A stretch of DNA of 8,732 nucleotides from an uncultured Methanobrevibacter sp. (GCF_937898925.1 NZ_CALDKF010000078.1:1-8732), one strand, 5' to 3'; positions 1 to 6,540 are shown, numbered from the stretch's first letter. Translations and numbers: made by a program. The notes: generated by a model not told the origin, from the letters alone.

Positions 1-983
1 AATAAATCCTCATTATATTTAATCTCATCATATATATCTTTTTCAAAAATTTGCAACGCTGTCACTAAAGCAAAATCATCAATATGAATATTTTCTTCTA
101 TTGCATATAAATTAAAATCTAATGAATTAAAGTATCTGTTCATATCTCTTATATTTTTAAAATAAGGAATTAATAAATTAAAAATTAATTCTTTATTCAT
201 ATTTCCTACATTTTCATGATATCCTTTTAATATATCAATTTTTGATGAAAAAACTTTATATAAATCTATATCATCAAATTTTGGAATTACTAATGGAACT
301 TGAACAATCTTATCAATAAAATCTTCTGAATGAGAATAATCATCTGAATTAATATTCCAATCTTTCAATGCATGATTAACATAATCTTTATCAAATGCAA
401 GCAAATAAATTATATTTGGAAAATCTGCTAAAGATTTAACTAGCTGGAAAATTTCTCTTACTTCAGTTGGATTTAATCTATCAATATCATCAATTATTAC
501 TAAAATCTTTTTTTGCTTTTTAAATGAGTCTTTTAAAGAACTTTTCAAATCATTTAATGTATTATATTCATCATTTTTATTAAATATTGAAAGAAATTTT
601 AAAGGCTTAAAATAAGAAGACCCAATATCTATAGCACTATCAAACATTTTTGATTTATATTTTGATAGGTGCTTTTTGATTTTACTATTAAAATCATATT
701 TATCAAATGTTGTGGATAATTCATCAAAAAATGAGGATATTAATTGATTCTGAGAGGGATAATTCCATGGATTAAATTTTAAGACTATTATTTCTTCATC
801 AAGTTCTGATTCTATCATATTTATTATCGATGATTTGCCAGTACCCCAATCCCCCATTAATCCTATAACAATACTTTCATCCATTGAAGGATAATTATTT
901 ATAGATTTTACTATGGAATTTACAAAATTTGTCCTATGTAATTTATCTTCACTTTTTTCATTTATTGGCATATCAAAATACAT
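1..983 (-). CDS. KAP-family P-loop NTPase, 3' end cut by window
   Basis: About 327 codons are visible before the window edge. The protein is a KAP-type P-loop NTPase: Walker A GDWGTGKSS at residues 44-52, the KAP hallmark FNPWNY at 70-75, Walker B ILVIIDDIDRL at 160-170, and an arginine-containing NIRDMNRYFNS stretch at 277-287 resembling the C-terminal part of the KAP ATPase core. Many KAP proteins carry transmembrane helices inserted between Walker A and B; here residues 100-155 are mostly polar and I see no clear membrane helix, so this one looks soluble. The ATG start at 983 is supported by AGAGGT (989-994), five bases upstream. It lies 40 bases after the DUF3800 gene on the same strand with no promoter I can see between them, so they are probably cotranscribed. 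KAP ATPases occur in several antiviral systems, but the role of this one is unknown. The family call is firm; a defence role is inference. Confidence 0.88.
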   Translation of the reverse strand, partial: MYFDMPINEKSEDKLHRTNFVNSIVKSINNYPSMDESIVIGLMGDWGTGKSSIINMIESELDEEIIVLKFNPWNYPSQNQLISSFFDELSTTFDKYDFNSKIKKHLSKYKSKMFDSAIDIGSSYFKPLKFLSIFNKNDEYNTLNDLKSSLKDSFKKQKKILVIIDDIDRLNPTEVREIFQLVKSLADFPNIIYLLAFDKDYVNHALKDWNINSDDYSHSEDFIDKIVQVPLVIPKFDDIDLYKVFSSKIDILKGYHENVGNMNKELIFNLLIPYFKNIRDMNRYFNSLDFNLYAIEENIHIDDFALVTALQIFEKDIYDEIKYNEDL

Positions 984-1023
984 TAAATACCTCTTTTTAT
1001 TAATCATTAATTTTATTTTTTTA

Positions 1024-1878
1024 TTACTTCTGTTTTAATGGGGCTTGATCATTATTATGTTGCGGAGTATAAAACCAAAAATTTAAAGGACCGTGCTTAT
1101 CATATGAATTAAATCCTTTATTTGATTTTAAAGAAACTCCTAATCTATTAGATTTAGCCCATTCATCAACTGTTTTATATATTTCAAAATGACATTTTTG
1201 TTTATTTGATATGTTAATTTCTGATGGAAATAGTGTCTGTTGACCAGTTAACCAAAATTCATATTGATCATAATCCTCATATGATGTCCTTCCCATCCCT
1301 GCAAATATATCCGCAATTTGGATTAAATTTTCATCTTCAGTATTTGATTCCTTAAAAAATACTTTCTTATCTGATAAAGTAACTAAACCATTACCCTTAA
1401 TATTAAAAATGCCATCATTAACAAAAATCTCTTCGAGATTTTCCCAATCCAAATCATTATTTCTGTCTGGATAAATGGTTAACGTTTCCTTATCATATAA
1501 TTTATCATTAACAAAATTTTTAATTAATTTATAATACATCATAGACAAATTTTTAATATCATCTCTACCAACATGGTTATGGCGACTGTCTTCAATATCC
1601 CAAATTAAAACATGAATCCTAAGGGACCCATCCAACATTAATCCAAATAAATAATCTAAAAGTTCTCTTAAAGCTAATACTTTCTTTTTTGATTTTAATT
1701 TTTCCCATTTAAACGATTTGATTTTCAAATTATATTTTTTAAGAATGGAACTTAACTTATTATTTATATGTTTAAAATCTGTTTCATGAAGAACTACCAA
1801 AGAAACTGATCTGTACTTACCATGATTTTGACTTGACTCATCTGCGAATGCTATATAATTATTGATTTTTTTAATCAC
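1024..1878 (-). CDS. DUF3800 domain protein
   Basis: This 284-residue protein matches DUF3800 from its first residues: FADES at 11-15 gives the acidic N-terminal pair typical of the family, YPDRND at 136-141 supplies a middle acidic residue, and KESNTEDENLIQIADIFAG (176-194) is the characteristic C-terminal block with Asp190. The spread of conserved acids suggests a metal-dependent, RNase H-like nuclease; that is an inference and no biochemical role is assigned to the family. Family members are common in mobile and defence regions. The start is GTG at 1878; an in-frame TAG lies shortly upstream and no ATG, GTG or TTG follows before the DES motif, so no other conventional start is possible. 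Unusually, the GTG sits inside GGGGTGAT, itself a good ribosome-binding sequence. The KAP ATPase gene follows at once, suggesting a nuclease-like plus ATPase pair. Confidence 0.85.
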   Translation of the reverse strand: MIKKINNYIAFADESSQNHGKYRSVSLVVLHETDFKHINNKLSSILKKYNLKIKSFKWEKLKSKKKVLALRELLDYLFGLMLDGSLRIHVLIWDIEDSRHNHVGRDDIKNLSMMYYKLIKNFVNDKLYDKETLTIYPDRNNDLDWENLEEIFVNDGIFNIKGNGLVTLSDKKVFFKESNTEDENLIQIADIFAGMGRTSYEDYDQYEFWLTGQQTLFPSEINISNKQKCHFEIYKTVDEWAKSNRLGVSLKSNKGFNSYDKHGPLNFWFYTPQHNNDQAPLKQK

Positions 1879-1924
1879 CCCATTAATATTCTAACATTTT
1901 GTTATTATAATGTAAGTTTGATTA

Positions 1925-1937
1925 AATATATAAATCT
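1925..1937 (-). promoter_or_regulatory. Archaeal TATA box for the DUF3800-KAP operon
   Basis: On the minus strand this reads AGATTTATATATT, a good BRE/TATA combination. Transcription would begin about 25 bases downstream, near 1905, giving a leader of roughly 27 bases before the GTG. A 12-bp perfect palindrome ATCATTAATGAT (1954-1965) lies about 20 bp upstream of the TATA box and could be an operator, but in sequence this AT-rich it may be chance. Confidence 0.5.
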
Positions 1938-2018
1938 TTCTAAATACTATAAAATCATTAATGATAAAATTAATTAAATGAAAAATAAGTGTTAAAAAAT
2001 AATAAAAATAATAAACCA

Positions 2019-2057
2019 TATATATGTGTAATACATTAAATGTATTACAAATATATA
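2019..2057. repeat. 39-bp near-perfect inverted repeat (possible operator)
   Basis: The core is TGTAATACAT-TAA-ATGTATTACA (2027-2049), two perfect 10-base arms around three bases. The symmetry extends outward through one mismatch (G2026 against A2050) and seven more pairs of alternating AT, making 17 of 18 arm positions paired. It lies between the end of the winged-helix gene and the promoter of DUF3800, about 85 bp upstream of that TATA box. The core has the form of a binding site for a dimeric winged-helix regulator. It does not resemble a terminator, because it is AT-rich and no oligo-T tract follows it directly on the minus strand. Confidence 0.6.
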
Positions 2058-2103
2058 AACTTTTTGTAATTAAAAATTATATCTAATTAAAATAAATATT
2101 ATG

Positions 2104-2146
2104 TTAAAAAATTAAAAAAATATTAATCTAAAAATAAAAATTTTAA
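2104..2146 (-). terminator. Oligo-T terminator after the winged-helix gene
   Basis: Just after the TAA of the regulator the minus strand carries successive T runs: five and five within 2131-2145, then seven and six within 2105-2120. Runs like these end transcription in archaea without needing a hairpin. This would separate the regulator from the DUF3800 operon downstream. Confidence 0.5.
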
Positions 2147-2148
2147 AT

Positions 2149-2427
2149 TTAAATTTTTTCAAATTTCTTAAAAATATTAAGAATATTTTTACCCTTTTCA
2201 GTCAACCGGTACAGTTTTGGAACATGATAGTCTGGATTCATGACATAGACTAAATTATGCTCACGAAGGGATCTCAAGTGCTTGCTCACATTGTTCGGGT
2301 GAACACCAATCTTTCGGGAGATTTCGGTTGGTCTTAGAAAGTCCTCTCCTTCAAATGATTTCAGTACCTTTTCCCTGTTTGGGGCTATTGTTATGTAACT
2401 CAATAGAATTAGTGTCTCGTCGTCCAT
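2149..2427 (-). CDS. Winged-helix transcriptional regulator (ArsR/MarR-like, archaeal)
   Basis: A 92-residue DNA-binding protein. Residues 18-54 form the helix-turn-helix: REKVLKSF, then RPTEISRKIGVHPNNVSKHL with the recognition helix around 44-54. The wing follows at 58-75, ending in the LYRLTEKG strand that is typical of small archaeal winged-helix regulators. There is no ligand or metal domain, only a short basic C-terminal helix. No ribosome-binding sequence precedes the ATG, and the TATA box lies about 25 bp upstream of it, so the mRNA is probably leaderless. Four 11-bp tandem repeats stand directly upstream of the promoter and are likely targets of this protein or of another regulator. 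It sits between the restriction operon and the DUF3800 operon, so it might control one of them, but a link to either is not shown by the sequence. Confidence 0.85.
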   Translation of the reverse strand: MDDETLILLSYITIAPNREKVLKSFEGEDFLRPTEISRKIGVHPNNVSKHLRSLREHNLVYVMNPDYHVPKLYRLTEKGKNILNIFKKFEKI

Positions 2428-2446
2428 AGGAATAGTTTGTAATTAT

Positions 2447-2460
2447 GTAATATAAATTTA
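2447..2460 (-). promoter_or_regulatory. TATA box of the winged-helix gene, leaderless transcript
   Basis: The minus strand reads TAAATTTATATTAC with TTTATATT at 2449-2456. Its centre is about 25 bp from the A of the ATG at 2427, the usual archaeal TATA-to-start-site distance, which puts transcription start at or next to the start codon. The absence of a ribosome-binding sequence agrees with this. Confidence 0.6.
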
Positions 2461-2467
2461 ATATCCT

Positions 2468-2511
2468 GATAGCTATGTGATAGCTATAGGATAGATATTT
2501 GATAGATATAA
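2468..2511. repeat. Four tandem 11-bp repeats (GATAGCTAT/GATAGATAT)
   Basis: The plus strand carries GATAGCTAT at 2468 and 2479 and GATAGATAT at 2490 and 2501, each followed by two variable bases, so the period is exactly 11 bp. That places every copy on the same face of the helix. The first two copies contain the palindrome ATAGCTAT. The array begins about 8 bp upstream of the BRE/TATA region of the winged-helix gene, a position suited to an activator or to cooperative autoregulation. Copies 1-2 and copies 3-4 form two identical pairs differing at one base, as if a pair had been duplicated. Confidence 0.75.
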
Positions 2512-2527
2512 TCAAACTAATTAAAAG

Positions 2528-2716
2528 TTAAAATGATTTTGCCCACTCTTCGATTGAATCATCTATAGTCTTATGCCAATTCTTAGTATTGTTTTCACTT
2601 TTTAAATTTAAAAGAGTATTACTAAGGAATTCTTCAAGTTTAGTATGATTGATTAATTTACCATTCTGCAAATTTTTGTTTTACTATTTATGTCTATATG
2701 AAATCATAAAATAAAA
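2528..2716 (-). pseudogene. Decayed C-terminal remnant of the AlwI-family endonuclease
   Basis: Directly after the endonuclease stop (TAG at 2717-2719) the same reading frame runs on, broken by a TAG at 2684-2686 and a TAA at 2681-2683, and then stays open for 50 codons to a TAA at 2528-2530. The open part reads like the end of an AlwI-family enzyme: an NGKLINHTKLEEFL segment, then NTKNWHKTIDDSIEEWAKSF. Between 2733 and 2684 the neighbouring frame gives KLLPGSFIL before its own stop, which suggests a small indel in the A run near 2729-2733 and further damage nearby. No start codon or ribosome-binding site introduces the remnant, so it is not a separate gene. The remnant reading is inferred from frame continuity and from the general character of family C-termini. 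Confidence 0.65.
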
Positions 2717-4363
2717 CTACCGGGGAGAAGTTTTATTTATGTCATATCCTTCAAAGCCATTATTAATGAAGAAATAGAATTGATTTAAAGAGTCTCTATG
2801 TATTAAAGGAGCTAAAAATAGACAATAACACTCTTTATCCAAATTTTTATCTTTCAAATCTGAAAAATGTCTGCTAATTGGCAAAACTTCATTCTGAACT
2901 TGGGCTCTACTTTTAATTAATGTAACTTCAACAATTAAATTAAAAGATTCATAAAAACATTCAATGTCTGAAACTCCTCCTCCAGCTGTGAATAATGGCA
3001 ATCCATCATCAGCTTTAAGAATGTTAGGTTTGATTTCCAAAGAGTCATCAAGTGCCATTAAGGATAATGAAGTGTACCATTCTAAACATAAAGGTGCTCT
3101 ATCTTTCCTTTTAGAGCTTGTTAAATTAGCCAATTCATTTAATTTATCGATATAAACACTAAGATTGCTCAAATCACTCTCTTTCAAAGTTCTAAATTCA
3201 TTGCTTAAAGTATCTAAATGCTGTTTGAATTCTACTTCCATTTCTCTTAAATCATTTAAACCTTGGTTTGGTAAGAATATAGGTTTCCAAACAAAATCGT
3301 GCTGTCTCCTATTTGGGAAATTAGAATCAATAGCGTCTTGTGTTTTTTTGATAAGTCTCCCTAAATTAATTATAACTTCTTTTTTATCCTCAATATTTGT
3401 TTCCCAAGGAAGCACTGGAAGATTCATGTCATTCAAATAATTTCTATATTCCTCTTTAGTTGCATAATGGCTAGAACTTAAAGAGAGGCTATTGATTAAT
3501 TGCTTAGCTTGTTCCAACCTAGAAGGAGAAATATCAACATATCTCTGTGCACCTCTATAAATAATATATTGGGTCTTCCTAAACCATCTGATAACTGAAT
3601 CTGCATAATCTCGTAAATTATTTGATTTTTTAGTAATTTCTGTTTCTGAAACTACATTAAATACTTCTTTAGCTTTTTCCCTAAGCAATTCATTAAAAAT
3701 TTCCATTTCATCATCAGAAGACTCTTTAACGAAATCCCTATATCTAATTATGTTTTCACAAATATCATCTATTTCAGTATATTTTTTCATAGTAATTACA
3801 AATAAAGCAAATTCATTTTTACTTATTCCTTTTCTTTTCCTTTTTCTCCTTCCTTCCAAATCATTCACTTTATTAATGATATATAAAGTTGCTAAGAAAG
3901 GGTTTATGTCAAAATCAGAATAACTGCTTTCCAGAGGATTAGGCAATTGCCATTTAACAAAATAATTGAAAAAGAAATTTTGATCTTTGGAAAAATCATC
4001 CTCTAAAAAATTTTTTCCTAAATTTGTAATAACTACTGGACCTTCTGATTTTAAAGCTATGGACAAACCCATTTGATTACATCTTGAGACAGAAGTACGT
4101 CCTCTAAATGCAGGATCATTAACTAATGAAAATATCCTTTCAGTATCAAAATCATCAAAAGGCTCAGGATTTTCATATTCCATAACTAATTCTTCAGGAA
4201 TTCCAAGAGGTTTATATAATTTATTCCTAACTAATGCTTTTTGGAATAATGCCTGAGTTTCTTCATCAAAAATTTCACCTTCAAATTCCTCTAACACTCT
4301 TAAGAATCCTTGCAACCTTTCAGGATTTCTGACAGTTGTATTAATACTCCAAACTTTTGGCAC
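2717..4363 (-). CDS. AlwI/BspD6I-family type IIS restriction endonuclease, shortened C-terminus
   Basis: This 548-residue protein belongs to the RE_AlwI family (AlwI, PleI, MlyI, BstNBI, BspD6I), enzymes that bind a 5-bp asymmetric site and cut a few bases away. The N-terminal region begins with the family-like MPKVWSINTTVRNPERL and forms the DNA-recognition part; the nuclease domain occupies about 425-515. The active-site residues I remember for BspD6I (Glu418, Asp456, Glu469, Glu482, His489) all have counterparts exactly ten positions later: Glu428 in CLEW, Asp466 in SDIE, Glu479 in VEVT, Glu492 and His499. Catalysis therefore looks intact. The reading frame stops about 50 residues after His499, while a broken remainder of the same frame follows. 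The GTG start at 4363 has GTGAT three bases upstream, beginning just after the methyltransferase stop. The likely target is GGATC or GAGTC. Whether the shortened enzyme cuts both strands, nicks or is dead cannot be told. Confidence 0.88.
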   Translation of the reverse strand: MPKVWSINTTVRNPERLQGFLRVLEEFEGEIFDEETQALFQKALVRNKLYKPLGIPEELVMEYENPEPFDDFDTERIFSLVNDPAFRGRTSVSRCNQMGLSIALKSEGPVVITNLGKNFLEDDFSKDQNFFFNYFVKWQLPNPLESSYSDFDINPFLATLYIINKVNDLEGRRKRKRKGISKNEFALFVITMKKYTEIDDICENIIRYRDFVKESSDDEMEIFNELLREKAKEVFNVVSETEITKKSNNLRDYADSVIRWFRKTQYIIYRGAQRYVDISPSRLEQAKQLINSLSLSSSHYATKEEYRNYLNDMNLPVLPWETNIEDKKEVIINLGRLIKKTQDAIDSNFPNRRQHDFVWKPIFLPNQGLNDLREMEVEFKQHLDTLSNEFRTLKESDLSNLSVYIDKLNELANLTSSKRKDRAPLCLEWYTSLSLMALDDSLEIKPNILKADDGLPLFTAGGGVSDIECFYESFNLIVEVTLIKSRAQVQNEVLPISRHFSDLKDKNLDKECYCLFLAPLIHRDSLNQFYFFINNGFEGYDINKTSPR

Positions 4364-4373
4364 AATATCACAC

Positions 4374-5273
4374 TCAATAATTACATATTAAAACTTCAAC
4401 AGATTTTCCTTTTTTTGTCTGATAATTAGAATTGCTGTAGTCAAAATTCAAATAATTAACATTATAATTATTTGCCCACTTTTTCAATAATTTATTTTCC
4501 TTTCCTTTGCTTTCTAGAACATTTGATAAAGCAAAGTTCACATTGTTTTCATTTAGATTATCTAAGAATTTTAATAAGCTTCTCTCATCTTCAAGAGTCC
4601 AAGCATTTTGTTCGTTATATGAAGCAGTTGTGATTAAATACGGAGGATCAGCATATAAAAAATCTTTAGAAGTTAAATCGCTTACATCAAATTCATTAAA
4701 ATCCTTGTTTGAAAAAAGAATATCTTTAGTGTTAATAACTTCATGAAAATTCCTTAAATTTTCTTGTGTTCTACTATTGAAATCTCTTTTTCCGACAGTA
4801 TTGTTAAATTCATTTTTCTTATTGAATCTGATTTGATTATTGAATCCATAAACAATTAATGTATAAAAATATAAACATTTATCATAATCTAAAGTTTCAT
4901 TTGAATTGAAATCATCCCTCAATTTCATATATTTAGGTTTATTATATTTCCCCAAACCTTTACTTGAATCACAATTATAATAATTATAACCATATTTATC
5001 TGATTTAGATAAACCATATGTCTCAATTATGGAAAAAATGGAATCGAATAAACATTCTAAATCATTGTTTTTTATAAAATTGAATAAATAAATCAAAGGT
5101 TTATTGCTGTCATTGCAAATAGTTCTATTCGAATCAACATTCAAAGCAACATTGGCTCCACCACAAAATACATCTACAAAAGTATCTATTCTCTTAGGAA
5201 AAAGAGGAAGCAACTGATTAAGTAATCTATATTTTCCTCCAGTGTAATTTAAACAGGATTTAATATATTTCAT
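4374..5273 (-). CDS. Dam-like D12-class DNA adenine N6-methyltransferase
   Basis: A 299-residue S-adenosylmethionine-dependent adenine methyltransferase of alpha order. It shows motif X YTGGKYRLL at 10-18, the AdoMet-binding motif I DVFCGGANVALNV at 34-46, a target-recognition region containing NNQIRFNKKNEFNNTVGKRDF at about 145-165 that resembles Dam/DpnII enzymes, catalytic motif IV ADPPY at 208-212, and a VEVLICNY end. The frame is open upstream to 5399 but that stretch lies inside the preceding gene and lacks methyltransferase sequence; the ATG at 5273, preceded by GTGAT, gives the usual Dam length. It begins one base after the stop of the first methyltransferase, so translation is probably coupled, and ends ten bases before the endonuclease. 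The Dam-like recognition region suggests a target containing GATC, which fits GGATC as the site of the system. It would methylate one strand and its partner the other. Confidence 0.88.
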   Translation of the reverse strand: MKYIKSCLNYTGGKYRLLNQLLPLFPKRIDTFVDVFCGGANVALNVDSNRTICNDSNKPLIYLFNFIKNNDLECLFDSIFSIIETYGLSKSDKYGYNYYNCDSSKGLGKYNKPKYMKLRDDFNSNETLDYDKCLYFYTLIVYGFNNQIRFNKKNEFNNTVGKRDFNSRTQENLRNFHEVINTKDILFSNKDFNEFDVSDLTSKDFLYADPPYLITTASYNEQNAWTLEDERSLLKFLDNLNENNVNFALSNVLESKGKENKLLKKWANNYNVNYLNFDYSNSNYQTKKGKSVEVLICNY

Positions 5274-5274
5274 T

Positions 5275-6402
5275 TTAATCACGAACTTCACAGAAATACA
5301 GTAATTCTTTATGATTATTAATATTTGATTTTCCAGTAGTGAATGCTTTGTAATCAGAAGAAAATATCTCAACATCCCCTTTATTAGACAATATCTCAAC
5401 TATTTCCTCTTGGCTAATCTTTGCATTTGATCTGCCAGACCCCTTTTCTGCCATATTATTATATGAAACCAGTATAAATTTTGAATTGATATTGTTTATC
5501 AAATCTTCAAAAGTTTCAGCGGCTTTAACAGTGCAATATTTACTTTTTGTCTTTTTCCTGTCCTTCATTTTTTTAGCAACACCAAATACTTCCGGTTTTT
5601 TCCATTCAGCTAAGTTCTCAAGCAAATGGTAAGCGTCACCATATTGTCTTGAATTGTAAGGTGTGTCAATATAAACCAAGTCTGGTTTAATTTTTTTTAC
5701 TAATTGGTTTGCGTCTTCTTTGAAGATTTTATTGTTTTTGTTGTATTTGTCTTCTAAGCAAGGCATTAATAAGTTTAATTCGTGAGTAGTGTCCAATTTT
5801 CTACGATAAGCGTCATAGTGTCCGCAAGTATTAGCCACTCTGTCAGTTGCATAAATTAAGCTAGTTATTAAAATAGCCTTTTCTCTTGGATTAATGTTTT
5901 TCAAATGATCTATTTCTTCTCTAATATAACCAATTTTACGAGCATTTTCCATAGTGAAAAAGGAGTTTCCAAAATTTTCTGAAAAATAGTTGTCTTCCGT
6001 AATATGCAATGAATTAAAATCAAAAATTATATCTTCAAGCTTGGAATAATTAATTTTTTTATCTGAAAAAAATGTCTGGTAAATTAAATAATTTGAGTAT
6101 AATATGTCATTTACAATAACTTTTTTCGCAAAAGAATTGAACATTTGAGCAACAACGCCTGTGCCAGCAAATATGTCTGCAACAGAATCAATATCATAAC
6201 ATTTATTTTCATAAACCCAATTTATAAAAGGGCATAATTTGTACTTGCTTCCCAAATAACGCCTATTATGAATAAAAAAGCGATTGGTGGATTCTATATC
6301 AAAATAATCGTTAATTTTCAAATCAAATTCCTTGCTATTAATATCTTTAGCTATGAAATTTGTATTTGAGGAAAATTCTCCATAATTAACAACATTTGAC
6401 AT
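5275..6402 (-). CDS. D12-class DNA adenine methyltransferase, FokI-type (first of the pair)
   Basis: A 375-residue adenine methyltransferase. Motif X is NRRYLGSKYKL (46-56), motif I is ADIFAGTGVVAQMF (75-88), and motif IV is DTPYNSRQY (246-254), followed by the GDAYHLLENLAEWKKPEVFG block found in methyltransferases of type IIS systems such as FokI. The second motif IV residue is Thr where DPPY is usual; this variant also occurs in active members of the group as far as I recall, so I do not read it as a loss. The gene opens the restriction-modification operon: it has its own TATA box, a good ribosome-binding site (AAGGTGATTTC before the ATG), and is translated before the nuclease, the sensible order for protecting host DNA. 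Its probable job is to methylate the adenine of the strand not handled by the Dam-like enzyme. The exact target base is inference. Confidence 0.86.
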   Translation of the reverse strand: MSNVVNYGEFSSNTNFIAKDINSKEFDLKINDYFDIESTNRFFIHNRRYLGSKYKLCPFINWVYENKCYDIDSVADIFAGTGVVAQMFNSFAKKVIVNDILYSNYLIYQTFFSDKKINYSKLEDIIFDFNSLHITEDNYFSENFGNSFFTMENARKIGYIREEIDHLKNINPREKAILITSLIYATDRVANTCGHYDAYRRKLDTTHELNLLMPCLEDKYNKNNKIFKEDANQLVKKIKPDLVYIDTPYNSRQYGDAYHLLENLAEWKKPEVFGVAKKMKDRKKTKSKYCTVKAAETFEDLINNINSKFILVSYNNMAEKGSGRSNAKISQEEIVEILSNKGDVEIFSSDYKAFTTGKSNINNHKELLYFCEVRD

Positions 6403-6405
6403 GAA

Positions 6406-6413
6406 ATCACCTT
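6406..6413 (-). promoter_or_regulatory. Ribosome binding site AAGGTGAT of the first methyltransferase
   Basis: AAGGTGAT lies three bases before the ATG at 6402 and pairs with an archaeal 16S end AUCACCUU/AUCACCUCC. Shorter forms of the same element (GTGAT) precede the Dam-like gene and the endonuclease, supporting the starts chosen for all three. Confidence 0.75.
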
Positions 6414-6470
6414 ATAAAAAAACGTTTAACTCTTTATCTTAAAAAAAGTATACTTATAATAATATTTAAT

Positions 6471-6483
6471 ACTATATAAATCT
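6471..6483 (-). promoter_or_regulatory. TATA box of the restriction-modification operon
   Basis: The minus strand reads AGATTTATATAGT with the TATA core at 6473-6480. Transcription would start near 6450, leaving a leader of about 48 bases with GGTGAT at its end. The 11 bases AGATTTATATA are the same as in the DUF3800 promoter. I see no separate promoter before the second methyltransferase or the endonuclease, so all three genes likely depend on this one. Confidence 0.55.
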
Positions 6484-6540
6484 AATTATAAATATTTTAT
6501 TAAAATATATAAAGAAAATGTAAGAGCAATTGCAAACTAT

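Noticed and set aside
246..254. Second methyltransferase motif DTPY read as an inactivating change
   Set aside because: These are residue numbers in the protein encoded at 5275-6402. The surrounding NSRQY block is intact and, as I recall, Thr at this position occurs in FokI-type enzymes, so loss of function is not supported.
2468..2511. CRISPR array or plasmid-type origin iterons
   Set aside because: Units are only 11 bp with two-base gaps, no spacers are present, and no replication or Cas gene is nearby; position upstream of a TATA box fits an operator better.
2681..2719. TAG at the endonuclease end read as pyrrolysine or by readthrough
   Set aside because: The next in-frame stops are TAG followed directly by TAA, so suppressing TAG would not reach the C-terminal remnant.
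2964..3440. Two plus-strand open frames of 63 and 91 codons
   Set aside because: They lie wholly inside the endonuclease gene on the other strand, have no ribosome-binding site and no recognisable protein; they are antisense shadows.
4507..4746. Plus-strand open frame of 79 codons
   Set aside because: It is antisense to the Dam-like methyltransferase including its ADPPY motif, so it is a by-product of that coding sequence.
5274..5399. N-terminal extension of the Dam-like gene (42 extra codons)
   Set aside because: It overlaps the end of the first methyltransferase in another frame, and family proteins begin near the YTGGKYR motif; the ATG at 5273 with GTGAT is the better start.
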